The notes: generated by a model not told the origin, from the letters alone. A DNA stretch of 64,000 bases from Takakia lepidozioides (GCA_030704615.1 CM060733.1:37324001-37388000), one strand, 5' to 3'. Shown: positions 24,801-36,256, numbered from the stretch's first letter. Numbers and translations are program-made.

Positions 24801-25035
24801 CATAGTGCGTGCATGTGGCACGGCGCTCGGAACCATACATGGAGGATTGCATAATCTGATGTTGGATGAAACGACTGTCGCAGGGGAGGTTGGTGCGATG
24901 GACAGACCTGTGGAGGATTGTGACTTCGCACCCCTCGAGGAGCCCGCCTACGTCCCACTGAGTATGGCCGAAGAATGGTCAGATATACTTCGTATTGTGG
25001 GTGATGACAAGTACCTCGAGACACATGTGTTGTAG
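21873..25035 (+). pseudogene. MULE-type DDE transposase gene with SWIM domain, nonsense-mutated
   Basis: This is a Mutator-like transposase, which would cut and paste its own element in the nucleus. A first exon starts with ATG at 21873 and stays open to about 22190. Further exons are 22317-23052, 23150-23349 and 24060-25035, joined at GT-AG sites in consistent phase; the 22190/22317 junction is unresolved. The DDE set is visible: first Asp in VACDATFGTN, second Asp in FIVDDADAEINVIR, and Glu in DTNASIEAYHGNLKAR. A SWIM-like finger follows (FCSCPWAMKGNFYKH), in which the usual third Cys is Tyr. An in-frame TGA at 24073-24075, just before the conserved LCLWHVRKAW, breaks the product. Intron 3 (23350-24059) is filled by a CAGTCTGCTGG-rich repeat. 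Alternative reading: the last exon starts downstream of the TGA at an acceptor I did not find. Confidence 0.82.
23405..23970. repeat. CAGTCTGCTGG-rich array filling a MULE intron
   Basis: Variants of GAGTCTGCTGGCAGACT and CGAGTCCGCTGGCA are packed throughout. A longer unit is duplicated in tandem: about 100 bases beginning near CTTCATGGGTCTGCTGGCAG (23608) recur near 23884 with few changes, an offset of about 275-280 bases. Confidence 0.85.
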
Positions 25036-26087
25036 TGCCTTCGAATTTGTAGAGGGCAGCTTATTGATATCCTGGCCAAAAGTGCTGCTGGGATGCTACA
25101 TCCTCGTGCAGCAAAACCTTTCCGACCTATTGACGACAATAATAATTTGTCTCTGAAAAGAAAGAGGGATTTTGTCGTAAGCATGGAAAACCCGACCCAG
25201 AGTCTTGCGGAGAACGCGCGATAGGGTGTATGCCCCAACACCTGCAACGAAAATATACTCTAGAATTGTTAAGGTTTCAGACCGTTGGGGCGGGACCCAA
25301 GTAGACAACATACTCACACAGCAAAACAATGTTATGCCATCATATTCCATGCAGAGAAATAAAGGTCCACAATCTGCTTGAGAGTGCATACGTGTTTGCA
25401 TCATTAACAGCCTGGAAGTGCATTCCAAAAGAGTTCAGAGTGCCCCACCGTCCAGTTGCGGAAGACTAGGCATTCTGCTCAACAGACCGCGGAAATTGCC
25501 AAACAGACTACTAAGCAGACTGCACAAGTACAAAATAACACTGCCAAGTCTGCTAATGGTTTTCGTCTAACTCAACACAAAAACAGTCTTGGCCCAATAC
25601 ACTGCGTAGTCTGCAGAGCCCAACAGACATACAGTATGGATAGACTGGGTGGTTTTCTGCACTGTCCACCGAACTGCTCCCACGGAGCGTACTCACCCAG
25701 ACACGGAGCCCAACTGCACGCATATACACTATGCATCAAAGTGCCACCCACTCTGCCGAGTAGACTGATGAGCGGTCAGCAGATTGCGCGACGGACTTCT
25801 CAGCATGCAACAGACTAGCCGGCAGACTGCTCAACGGCCAGCAGGCTGCGCGGCAGACTGGTCAAACAGACGGAGACTATTGTAGTCTGCTAACAGTAGT
25901 TAATAGTAGAACCAAGTAGTCTGCTCAAGTGAGGACGTAGGGTGGTTGTCTACTGAACTGTATTGTTCGGCCATTGTACGACTTCTTTTTATAAACTTGC
26001 ATAGGTGGGAACAGTATGAGTGCATGTAGACCTTCATCTTAGAAAATATTACATACATTCAGAATGTGAATTGAAACAACAATGAAT
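25036..26087. other. spacer with CAGACT array, 3' of the MULE gene
   Basis: Positions 25455-25930 carry many CAGACT, CAGCAGACT and AACAGACT words. An open frame through 25456-25818 is rich in QQT and QT repeats because of this composition, and I do not read it as a gene. The last 150 bases are AT-rich and end at the CACTA element's target duplication. Confidence 0.6.
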
Positions 26088-29000
26088 CACTACTACAGAT
26101 TAATGTTTTTATGACTACGGGTGATATAAACCTTGGTAACCATGACTATACATGTGACTACGAGGTGATGAAACCCATTGTTGGGCGCATTTTAATATAT
26201 TTTAATCTAATGCAGTCATATGTTTTACTACATGACTAGGAGCCGCGGTCAAACATTGTTGACCATGAATATAAGCTTGGGTTATATAACTAGTAGTCAT
26301 ACACAATACTACATGTTAGACATGTGTCATATAAGCTTATGACTAAATGACTACACCAGTACTACACATTGATGACATGCCATAGAAGCTTATGACTAGA
26401 TGACTACATGAGGTTTCACAACTCTGTTTATATGACTACATCACTACACGTGGCATCTTAAGGCATATACATAAATGGGTTCATCCATTGGATGACCTCA
26501 TCCATCTATCTTTAACGAAGCACTTGTGTCAATGGAATGACACAAAGTGCAAAAAGTTAAAAAATTCAAAAAGTTGCTTTAGGGTTGCCCACGTTCAGCC
26601 GTGAACACAGTGTAGTGTGAATGCAAGGGAGTGACATTGAAATTTTTGTTGTTACTTGTTCAGATTCTGCATTTCTACAAGACAGGGGCTCTGATACCAG
26701 TGGGAAGGAAGTTGAGCTATCCATGTGAGTTTATTTCATCCATTGAATGGACAGATTTTCTCCCTGATCTATCATCCCAACGATGGCGGAGTACTTCTAT
26801 ACTTTCCAAGTTATTTCAAGAGTTGAGAAAAGGATTTTCGCCTGGATGGAAGTGGGTAAGCTATGAAACAATGGATTTTTCATCCACCGGATGAATGAAG
26901 TTCATCCATGTTCTAGGAACGTCATGGGAACATTGGAACGCTCGACCAAGATATAGCCTAAGTACCTGCGATTTTCATCCATCCATGATTTATCATCTAT
27001 GAGGATGAACGTATGGCCAGGTGTGTTTTTCATCCAGGAGATGAATGAACTTCATTTGTGCGCGATGGCGGGGAATGCCCTACAGGGTGCTATGAGCAGA
27101 AGAACGAGCAAGAGTGTGTGTAACAGGGAGCATAGGCAGGAAAACACTTAGTGGATTCTGCTGCGGGCAATGGAATGAGCAGGGAGAGTAGGCAGGGACA
27201 CAAATAGCAGATTTAGCTCTGTGTTAATGGTACCGCATCTTCTTGGTAATGATCGATTTCTGGGAGATTACCTTACGGGGAGAACGTCGTGGCATGCGGT
27301 GCAGCAGTCAGTTAAGGGGCGATGCTTGGTAGGGTGTGCAGCTGCAGGCGGTGCTGCCTCTTTCTTTATGATGATCTATTTCAGAAAGATCAAGTTACGG
27401 GGGAGACCACGTGGTGTGTTGTGCAAGTACAGGTGAAGGGAAGCAGTGGTTTTATGATTCTTACTTGATAAAGATGACCTCAAAGGAGGAGCAGAGTGGG
27501 TAATGAATCGGTTCACCAGTAAGATAGGGTTCGTAGGCATGTGAATATGCCGAGCAAGGCAATCTATTTTTGACAAGACAGAACGAGTTCTCTGTGTTTT
27601 TTTTGTTTATCTTGTTGTAGGCCTCTGATTAGAGGTAGTGATGAAGGAGATGAGGGCAGAAGGCAATGGCAGCCTGGTAAATCGGGCTGCAACTAGTAGG
27701 AGATAAGGAAGAAAAGGGAAGCACGATAACCTAAGTGTGTGGTGTTGCCAAGGGCTATGGCAACGATGGAGTACTGGCGGGCATGACGGCTGAGCGATAC
27801 CAACCTGTTTATGACGATTAGATGCGGGTAACATGTTTCTACCTGGTTTTGATTATAGTTTAGGCATATAAATAGTAGTGGTGATGAAGGAAGGGGTGGA
27901 AAGGACTGGCGGTGTGGTGATCCGTACTGCTGATCGTGGAAATTAGGGCCTGTCGAGTTGTTGAATTTATGACGGGCTGCTGAGGCGGTTGTGAAAGATT
28001 TTAGCACCATAGAGTAATGTATGATGTCTATCTGGGTGCGCCAGTATGGCAGTGACAACGGCAGATGAGATCGAGCTGGCAGCAGAAGCGGGGAAGGGGG
28101 ATGAACCGGCAGATAAACATCCACCGCTTAAGGGAGGATATAAGAACAACTAAGTGCGATGATTTGGAGGCTTCTTTTTTTTTTTACTTAGGATAGATGT
28201 TGTTGAAATTTCTGGTTGATGCTCTCAAGTTAGCATGAGGGAGATGATACATTTTTGAAAAATGGAATGAAGGGATTGTTTGAACTTCAAACCAGGGAGA
28301 TGTAGAGAGAAAGGGAGGTGATGGAAGTGTAGATTGGTATGCTGACTGAGGGGATTCAATTCTCCAATCCCTCAGTCACAGAGTGTGTTGTCTTGAGCTT
28401 GCTTTTCATATTCTGGTTCCAGCATTGTGAGTCTGGGATCAACTTTGCATTGGGGTTTTCATGGCAATCAGATCTGCAGAGAACTTGCTGTAGGGTAGAG
28501 ATAAGAGGGAGTTGCTGGATAGTATCATGGATTGGGAATGGGGGCTCTATCTGTCAAGAGTTAGGGTCTGGTACAGCACCAACATGCACCAAGTAGTGGG
28601 ATGCATTTGGTGAATACTTTACAATCTGATGGTTGTTCCTGCTTTACATATAGTTGCAGTAGGGATTCTCTTGCTTGATGTTGGGTTATCAGACTGAGAG
28701 AGTATAGGGCCCTGGAAACTTATCAATGGATACCTGAGTGCAAGCTAAGATCTTAATTTGTTTGTGGGATGCACACTTAGATAAGAAGGGGTAACTACTG
28801 ACTGCCAAGCTGATTGCTGCTGCAAATAGTAAGGAGGGACTCTGTTTTGGTGATGAGAGAGGACTAAGGAAGAATGTGGTGTATGCTTGTGATTTCAAGG
28901 ATGATTTCTGCAAAGGACCCCACTGGATATCAAAAAGTAAACTTCTCTTGAGCCCATCACAAGTTTGCCTTCATTGGAATTGTCTCTCATCTTTCTTATT

Positions 29001-31957
29001 TCACACTGTAGCTCAACTTTAGGGCTGGAGACATGATACTGCCACTGTGATAACATGAAAGTATCCAAAAACACGTAACAGAGATGAAGAGAAGCTGTGG
29101 ATGAATACTTTTCTGACCCAAGTCAATGCTGGGACACCGAGGCAAAAAGGTGAATGCTTGATACAGGAGAGTAGCAAACGCAATTCAGTATAGGAACTAG
29201 TGTAATAAGTTGAGTTGGGTGTTTCCTAGAACAAATCTAGCTGTCATTATCAGCTACAAGAGACAAAAAGGTGAATGCCTGTTGGACTACAGAGAGAAGC
29301 AGATGCAATATAGAATTGGAAATACTATTATAAGTAGGGCTTGGGTGTTTGCTGGAAGAACTTCACGCCGTCAGTGTCAGCTGCTAGCAGCAAGGCTAAA
29401 GATGTATTTATGATTTTGTACATAGGCAGGGATATATAGCTGAAGGACCAGGGATAGAGGTCCAGATTTATCCAAGAGGGCCACATTTCAAACACAAGAT
29501 TACTTCTGATTCCCTGTGGATCAATAGCTACAAGTGGATAGATGGTCAACTGGAAACAGCAGCGGCAACAACACAATTGATAGAACGAGGCACTGCTGAT
29601 GAAGGTACCTTCTTCAACACATTTCACCCTGTTTTTCCTGCTATCAGAGTCGTCCCTGAATTTTGATGTTGAGCTCTGCAAGGTAGCTGAGGAGAAGCTC
29701 TGGAAGGAATACGTTTAAGACCCCAGTCAATGGTGGAACAATCGAGGCAAAAAGGTGAATGTCTGTTGGAAGCAGACGCAAATCAGCATAGGAACTAGTG
29801 TGACAAGTAGGGTTGGGGTGTTTGCTGGAACAATTCTATGCTGTCATTGTCAGCTGCTAACTGCAAGGCAAGGATGTATGCATGATTTGTGCAGAGGCAT
29901 GGATAGTTGAAGGGGCAGGGATAGAGTGTGGGTCCAGATTCATCCAAGAGGGCTGGATTTCAAGCTCCAGATTACCTATGATTCCATGTGGAAGGATAGC
30001 TACAGGAAACCTGCATAGGTAGATGGTCAACTGGAAGCCGCAGCGGCACATGGGGGCTGGTTGAGTAAACCTTTGATAGTTTGGAGTGACTTTGACATGA
30101 TACTGTCAATGTGACAACAGGAAAGTATCCACAAACATGTAACAAAGACGAGGAGAAGCTGTGGAATGAATACTTTCTGACCCCAGTCAATGGTGAGACA
30201 ATCGAGGCAAAAAAATGAATGCCTGATGGATTACAGAGAGTAGCATATTCTATTAAGCATATGAACTAGTGTGGTAAGTAGGGTTGGGGTGTTTGCTTGA
30301 ACAATTCTAGGCTGTCATTGTCAGCTGCTAGCAGCAAGGCAAGGATGTATGCATGATTTGTGTAGAGGTATGGATAGCTGAAGGGGCAAGGATAGAGTGT
30401 GGGTCCATATTCATCCAAGAAGGCTGGATTTCAAGCTCCAGATTACCTATGATTCCATATAAAATCAGACACTAGTAATCAAGGCACCTTCTTCAACACA
30501 ATTCACCTTGTTTCTCCCTCTAATCAGAAATCGGTTCTAAATTTTCATGTTCAATTCTGCAAGTTAGCTGGTTGAGTGAACCTTTGATAGTTTGAAGTGA
30601 CTTTGACATGGTACTGCCAATGTGACAACAGGAAAGTGTCCAGAAACAGGCAACACAGACGAGGAGAAGCTGTGGAATGAATACTTTCTGACTCCAGTCA
30701 ATGGTGGGACAATCGAGGCAAAAAGGTGAATGCCTGCTGGATTACAAAGAGTAGCAGATGCCATTGAGCATATGAACTAGTGTGATAAGTTGAGTTGGGT
30801 GTTTCCTAGAACAAATCTAGGCTGTTATTGTCAGCTGCTAGCAGCAAAGCAAGGATGTATGCATGATTTGTGTAGAAGCAGGGATAGTTGAAGGAGCAGG
30901 GATAGAGTGTGGGTCTAGATTCATCCAAGAAGGTTGGATTTCAAGCTCCAGATTACCTATGATTCATGTGGAAGGATAGCTACAGGAAATCTGCGTAGAT
31001 GGTCAATTTCTTGCTGCGGTAGTGCTTAGCAACATCGTGCTTGAAGAATGAAGTATATTTTGGGAATATATATAGGCAGATTGGTTCAAACACCATGTCA
31101 GTGTCTGATGTATTAACATCCAATATCGTTCGAAGGTGCAATGTCCTCTGAGGTTGTGTTGTGGTGTTTCTATGGATGACATGTTTGATTGTAGTTGTGT
31201 CTTTCATATTGTATCATGTTGTTGCTTCTGCCAGTCTATGCAACAGGGTTGGTGGTAGAATCTTTCTTTGCCACTCTTTGCAACTGCCAACAGGGTTGGG
31301 GGTCGATTCGTTGGTCATTGAAAGATTAATGCATGCTCTCTTTCCCTGCATAGGGGTTGTGTCTTGGTATAGATGGCCTTTCCTCTTTGCCAATTGTTGT
31401 GCTTATGAGAGCTCCACAAAGTTAAATTTCATATTAATTTAATTTAATTTAATATCTAAATTAGTCATTTAAAATTAAATAACATTTAATAAATTGTAAA
31501 ATCTACATGATCAACACGTGTCAGTCACACCTGCTCCAACGAGACCACGTGCCATCTGTAGTGTTGTAGTGATATAGTCATACCCATAGTCGTGTAGTCA
31601 TAAAGATATGACTACTCCACTGCACCATCAGGTGATGATTACATATGTCAATGCCCAAGGATCCCACGTGTCACGCATAGGCCTCTCCATGTAGGCGCAA
31701 TGTTGTAGTGATGTAGTCGTAACCTCAGTCATAATTTTCAGTCATGTAGTCATATTTATTATGACTACATCACCAAACCCTGCATCACTATCCCATGCCT
31801 CGTCGTCAATGACGACCATGACTTCGCACTTATCACTCCGTAGTCATGGTAGAACTGACTTCGTGTTTGTCACTGCAGAGTGAGGTAGTCATAACAGCAC
31901 TTATCACTTCAAATGCAGTGATATCCATAGTCATAAAAACATTAATCTGTACTAGTG
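26088..31957. mobile_element. non-autonomous CACTA (En/Spm) transposon, 5.87 kb
   Basis: The left end reads CACTACTACAGATTAATG at 26088 and the right end, read on the other strand from 31957, reads CACTAGTACAGATTAATG. The match continues for about 30 bases (through TTTTTATGACTA) with a single mismatch. The 3-bp target duplication AAT lies at 26085-26087 and 31958-31960. Both subterminal regions (26088-26460 and about 31560-31957) are crowded with ATGACTAC and GTAGTCAT words in both orientations, like the subterminal repeats bound by CACTA transposases. No transposase domain is visible inside, so it must be moved in trans. The interior holds an array of imperfect units of about 0.5 kb. The right end lies 11 bases from the stop codon of the Ulp1 ORF. 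Confidence 0.88.
29085..30965. repeat. imperfect 0.46-0.6 kb tandem units inside the CACTA element
   Basis: The phrase GAAGCTGTGGAATGAATAC, followed by CCCAGTCAATGGTG and CGAGGCAAAAAGGTGAATG, recurs near 29091, 29693, 30150 and 30661. A shared downstream phrase, TTCATCCAAGAGGGCTGGAT, recurs near 29940, 30412 and 30920. Units differ by internal deletions. No stable reading frame is kept, so I see repeat DNA and not a repeat protein. Confidence 0.8.
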
Positions 31958-31968
31958 AATGTATATAT

Positions 31969-32300
31969 TTATTTCCTCAAGGGAGCAGTTTTTCTGCATC
32001 GTCCAAACCACGGCGAATATACTTTACACACTGCAATCGCTGCAAGTAACGGAAACCTGAAATTAAACCACCTTGGTGTGAAGGCTTGTCCTCTCTCTTT
32101 GGTTTTCTGCCTGTCGCCTTTCAGCCAGTCGTAATACCCTTTAATGAAAGACATCACGTAAAACCCACACTCCCAACTGAAAGGTTGTTGGGGCACTTCG
32201 GGAGAGTTGAACTGAAATGCCATTACTTCATCCCATTGTGGAGTCCCAACAGCTGTAGGTGCCTTTCCTTAGGTCAATGATAATGACGCTCCAGTGACCC
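31969..32300 (-). pseudogene. Ulp1 (C48) protease domain, C-terminal part, one frameshift
   Basis: On the minus strand, HWSVIIIDLRKGTYSCWDS is followed after a one-base slip by QQPFSWECGFYVM. This is the order of the Ulp1/SENP catalytic core: His in HW (about 32294-32296), Asp in WDS, the oxyanion Gln before PFSW, and Cys in ECGFYVM. Proteases of this kind cleave SUMO-like modifiers, and they also occur as cargo genes in several plant MULE and CACTA lineages. The reading frame shifts by one base just after WDSTMG, so the copy is probably inactive unless this is an assembly error. The protein ends LRK and a stop at 31969. It converges on the MULE transposase gene. Confidence 0.8.
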
Positions 32301-32329
32301 CTTCAATGTAAAAATGAACATGCCCGACA

Positions 32330-33240
32330 ATTTCATTAGTCCCAAACCCAACAGACTCTGCAGACCAACAGACCAACATACTCGGCTGTCCAAATGGCCA
32401 ACTGCCCAACAGACAAAACACTCCAACAGATGCAACGGACTAGCAGTCTAACAGGAGTCCAACAGACCATCACATCCAATTCACACGAGAGTCGAGCAGA
32501 CCATGACGTCGAACACACACAGAAGACCCAATATTCAGCAGACTCCAAAATGTGCAACAAGTCTGTCGGGTCTTACCCTTGCAAGACCGGCACCAATATA
32601 TGAGTGCAGTCTTTAATGTCTTTGCCAAGTCGCGCAAGAGTCAAGGCACCATCAAGGTTTGCCACCAAATTTTCGCGTGGGGTTGTGTCGAAAGTCTGGA
32701 AACAAGACCACGTCGACGTTGGCAAAAGAGCGACAATGCCATACGTCCTCGAGTCTAGGGTGTTCTCGAAAAAACGACACTAGACATCCAAAAGTCTGTC
32801 TGAGCACTCCGACTCAACCACGTTCAGTGCTTTCATGTCTTCCGACGCAATGCCACATCGGAACCGCGAGTCTCCTTCAAAAAAGTACACCATGCTATTC
32901 CCAACGGCTATATGTATGGACATCAATTGCCGGAAACGACTTTCAATCCTGCACATACAGTCAGACCCCACCAAGACACCACTCATTCCACAAAGTCCAA
33001 AACCATCAGTCTGTTGCACAGTCTTAGCAGACCGATGAGGGGACCCGAATTACCAGAAAGATAAAAAACCGAAGTCAAGACAGACTCTTAGCAGACCGAC
33101 CAACAGACTCGACAATCGGATAGTGGACATTCGGACATTCGGACAGTGGATAGTGGACATTCGGACAGTTGACTGCATTGCCACAACAGACCAAATAACA
33201 GACGTGACATTCGACAAAGTCGACAAATACAAGTGTGGGG
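32330..33240. repeat. CAGCAGAC-type array next to the Ulp1 segment
   Basis: Words such as CAACAGACC, CAGCAGACT and AACAGACTC are spaced every 10-30 bases. A short duplication, GGACATTCGGACAGT, lies near 33124-33170. Open frames here look like compositional by-products. Confidence 0.7.
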
Positions 33241-33245
33241 CACTG

Positions 33246-34226
33246 TTACAGCAGACCGAGTAGAGGCCTCACAAGACTGCAGACAAGAAGCCAGTAGACT
33301 GCCAGAAGATACATACCTACAAAGGCAACTTTAAAAGAACACGACCGAGCAACAGACACATATGACTTACTTCTTCGACGCAAGCAACTCTGCCACCTCC
33401 TTGTCCATGTCCAAACACACGCAGTCCGGTGGACAAGGCCTGCTTCTGCAGTCACCTGGGCAAACTCATGCGCAGTCTGGTGGGACGGGTCTGTTGCTGC
33501 TGCTGCTGTCACCTGGGTAGACTCATGCGCAGTCAGGTGGGCATGGTCTGTTGCTGCAGTCACCTGGGCAGACTCATGCGCAGTCTGGTGGGACGGGTCA
33601 GTTACTGCTGTCGCCTGGGTAGACTCATGCGCAGTCTGGTGGGCCGGGTCTGCTGCTGCAATCACCTGGGCAGACACATGTGCAGTCTGGTGGGCAGACT
33701 CTGCTGCAGTCTTCCGGACAGACTCTCTTAGCTGGGCAGTCACCTTGGCGGAGTCTGGTGAACTCGTCTGAACAAACTTGTTCCTGGTCTCTTGGGCAGA
33801 GTATTGTGGAGTCTGGTGGAAGGGATTCTTAGACGCATGAGTAGACTCATGGGCAGTCTTGCGGGTACTCTGTTGGGCGTGGGAATCATCTACAATCTCC
33901 AGGGCAATGTCGTTGGTAGACTCCGGAACAATGTCATCTACACCCACGGCAGTCTCCTGCCTAGTCTGTTGGACAACTCCCCGTGCAGTCTGTTGGACAG
34001 TCTCCTGCCCTTTATCCCGGTTAGTCCCCTTGTGGTAAGTCTCCTGGCCAGTGAACTCTACAGTGTCTAGGGTAGTCTCCTCTCTCGTCGTCTGTGCACT
34101 CCCATTGGCAGTTTTGTCAGTCTGCTGCTTGTCATGCTCTACCATACGGTGGTTCTGGTCTTGTAGGCGCACCGGGAAGGGTGCAATCAGAGACATGTAG
34201 GGCCGGGTTTGCTGGACTTCCCTCAT
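33246..34226 (-). CDS. QTAHES-repeat open frame of the Ulp1-bearing element
   Basis: A 326-codon minus-strand frame contains five to six copies of a 17-residue unit related to AQVTAATDPSHQTAHES (51-bp DNA unit, about 33456-33712), flanked by looser QQT-rich sequence. No enzyme domain is recognisable. It is probably a linker exon of the transposon gene that ends in the Ulp1 domain, but CAGCAGAC repeats open frames by themselves, so coding status is uncertain. The hydrophobic C-terminal end is likely out-of-exon sequence. Confidence 0.35.
   Translation of the reverse strand: MREVQQTRPYMSLIAPFPVRLQDQNHRMVEHDKQQTDKTANGSAQTTREETTLDTVEFTGQETYHKGTNRDKGQETVQQTARGVVQQTRQETAVGVDDIVPESTNDIALEIVDDSHAQQSTRKTAHESTHASKNPFHQTPQYSAQETRNKFVQTSSPDSAKVTAQLRESVRKTAAESAHQTAHVSAQVIAAADPAHQTAHESTQATAVTDPSHQTAHESAQVTAATDHAHLTAHESTQVTAAAATDPSHQTAHEFAQVTAEAGLVHRTACVWTWTRRWQSCLRRRSKSYVSVARSCSFKVAFVGMYLLAVYWLLVCSLVRPLLGLL
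33456..33712. repeat. 51-bp minisatellite
   Basis: Five to six tandem units begin CACCTGGGCAGACTCATGCG. Most are exactly 51 bases; the first is longer because of extra CTG triplets. The unit length is a multiple of three, so the minus-strand frame stays open. Confidence 0.85.
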
Positions 34227-34599
34227 CGGATTCTGCTGTAAGGTCTATGATGTGGTTTACTGGTCTACAGGTCGGTTTGCTTACTTCAAATTCATCGATG
34301 ACTCTCGCCAGTGAACGAACAAAGACAGGGCTAAGCTCAAAAGTCATACGGGATGATGGATACTGAGGATTTACCGAGGTCATAGTTACATTGTGTGGGC
34401 CAAAATGTGTGGGTGAACTTATCCGGCGGGGAAAAGTTGATTCTGGCACCATTGACAAAGGGTTGGCAGACATTAAAAAGTTGGGTTGGGCAGATGATGT
34501 CCGTTTAAATTGGGTCAAATCAGACATCCATTGTTGGTCAAGCCGTTGAATGTGCCACTGTCCCGTTAAAATAGACTCAGTAACAAATGTTGTGGGCAA
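34132..34599 (-). CDS. open frame of the Ulp1-bearing element, unknown function
   Basis: This minus-strand frame of 155 codons is low in QQT repeats and more protein-like than its neighbours, with segments such as SRMTFELSPVFVRSLARVID and NHIIDLTAESDEG. No family is recognised. It sits between two CAGCAGAC arrays and has the same orientation as the Ulp1 domain. I suggest an exon of the same transposon gene; this is an inference from position. Confidence 0.35.
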   Translation of the reverse strand: MPTTFVTESILTGQWHIQRLDQQWMSDLTQFKRTSSAQPNFLMSANPLSMVPESTFPRRISSPTHFGPHNVTMTSVNPQYPSSRMTFELSPVFVRSLARVIDEFEVSKPTCRPVNHIIDLTAESDEGSPANPALHVSDCTLPGAPTRPEPPYGRA

Positions 34600-35000
34600 G
34601 TCCTGGAGGACAGTCTATGGAGGGTACTATTCAGCAGACTCCACTGAGGTCTGCTGTGAGGTCTTCTGGGTCTTCTGGCAATGCTGGTTTGCAATGGGAG
34701 TGTCCTTTTCAGTGTCATCCTGAGTCTTCTCTTCAGTCTGTTTGCGAGTCTCCTGGTCACAGGCGTCTCGAGACTCCACAGTAGTCTGCTGATTTCCCAA
34801 GGCAGTCTGCTCCATGACATGTCTTGTCTGCTCAATTTCCATGCCAGTCTGCTGAGACTCCAAACTAGTCTGCTGAGACTGCATACCGGTCCGCTGAAAA
34901 TCCCCGGCAGTTTCCTGAGACCTCCCCCCAGCCTACCAGACCTGGCCAGCCTTACGGACAGTCCCCTGGTTTTCATGACCCTGCACAACCAGGACAACCT
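34600..35000. repeat. CAGTCTGCTG array
   Basis: Dense CAGTCTGCTGAGACTCC and AGACTCCACAGTAGTCTGC words. On the minus strand they read SQQTSLESQQTGMEIEQT and similar. Confidence 0.8.
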
Positions 35001-35350
35001 CTCTAGCAGCCCTGGCAAGGGAGTCGAAAGCACTCAGCATGCGATTTCCAGGTCCCGCTGTCCGCCCTGCATGGAACACAAAAAACGATATAAACACATG
35101 CGGTGGAGGATTGGCGGGGGGAAGAAGTGAATGAGACAGAGCAGCGCGCAAGTACCTTCCAGCAAATTTCCAACGAGTCCGATGTCCTTAATTTGGCGGT
35201 CCAGCAGTGCGGAATCAAGGTGGGCAAGCACGGAACTGCGGTCGTGATGCGGCGTTCTAGACCACAATACTTTGAATACGTCTGGTTTGTGCAAGTCAAT
35301 GTCAAACACAACACGCTCCATTACATATGAGAACCACAACATAGCCTCAT

Positions 35351-35932
35351 CTACAACAGACTCTCGTGCTTGTGATCCATCTGTAACAGACTCTCCTGCC
35401 TGTGATCCATGTAGGAAGTCTTGCCGAAGAGTGGGCACAATGATGCCATCCGGTCGAAGTGGACCGCACTCACTGCGGACAAGTGCTTCTTACGGACACC
35501 GAACGTTGGGTGTGCCATAGCCATATGCCGCACCTCCTCTGGGCGAGGGTCATCCATAAGGAGGAGCCGAACAAGGAGTGGCGGTTCATTTCCTTCACTC
35601 AAAGAAGAAACAACAACTTTCCCTGCTTGCACCAGAACATGGTTGGCTTCTTCCGTAGTGTATTCCATGGAATAGAGATAAGGGACAAAGGGCCACCTCC
35701 GGCCCGTTACAATGTGGTGCAGGTCACTGTACCAGTCCAGATGGGCACTTGTGTCACCAATCCTGAAGCGGGGAAGTGTAGGATCCTCTGCGTCCTTCGG
35801 CGCCACCGGTAACGGCGATCTCCACACCCCAAAAATGCCCACAGTGGAGGGGAAATGGGCATAGTCTTCACCCTGTCCAATTTGCCCAGTCTCAAGTATG
35901 AGGTCTGCTGAGGCGTGCTTCGGTCTGCCCAT
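35351..35932 (-). CDS. open frame of the Ulp1-bearing element, unknown function
   Basis: A 193-codon minus-strand frame with normal protein composition, for example GEDYAHFPSTVGIFGVWRSP and GRRWPFVPYLYSMEYTTEEA, followed by EEVRHMAMAHPTFGVRKKHL. No domain is recognised. The last 20 codons fall into a short MDHRQESLLQ-type duplication. It probably belongs to the same gene as the Ulp1 segment, upstream of it. Confidence 0.5.
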   Translation of the reverse strand: MGRPKHASADLILETGQIGQGEDYAHFPSTVGIFGVWRSPLPVAPKDAEDPTLPRFRIGDTSAHLDWYSDLHHIVTGRRWPFVPYLYSMEYTTEEANHVLVQAGKVVVSSLSEGNEPPLLVRLLLMDDPRPEEVRHMAMAHPTFGVRKKHLSAVSAVHFDRMASLCPLFGKTSYMDHRQESLLQMDHKHESLL

Positions 35933-35944
35933 GTGCGAGGAGTT

Positions 35945-36256
35945 TTACTCATGATTGCTGGCGTGTGCTTCACTGTGGTTTGGTGTGATGAGGTCTGCTT
36001 GAGGTCTGTCGTGGTTTGTTGTGGTCTCCTGAGGAGTGATGAAGTCAGCGGTCTGCTGGAGGGGACCTGCTGACTCCATGTCAAGTTCGTCTATGGCGGC
36101 TGCTAATCCGGGGTATGTCATCAAAATGTACTCGCGAACCCGCTGCACTTCAAGCCGCACCTCACACACTTGCAAATGAGGTTCCTGACGTAGCGTCCGC
36201 CAAGTTGATATGGCTTTGCGAATAGACTGAGCAGTGTGTTGTGCAGCAAAAGGCAA
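35945..36256 (-). CDS. open frame of the Ulp1-bearing element, unknown function
   Basis: A minus-strand frame of 103 codons with a helical-looking core (AISTWRTLRQEPHLQVCEVR then LEVQRVREYILMTYPGLAAA), ending in QQT-type repeats. It lies directly upstream of the 35351-35932 frame and is likely part of the same transcription unit. No family is recognised. Confidence 0.4.
   Translation of the reverse strand: MPFAAQHTAQSIRKAISTWRTLRQEPHLQVCEVRLEVQRVREYILMTYPGLAAAIDELDMESAGPLQQTADFITPQETTTNHDRPQADLITPNHSEAHASNHE

Noticed and set aside
25456-25818. 120-codon plus-strand ORF rich in QT
   Set aside because: Its open frame follows from the CAGACT repeat composition; no domain and no supporting context.
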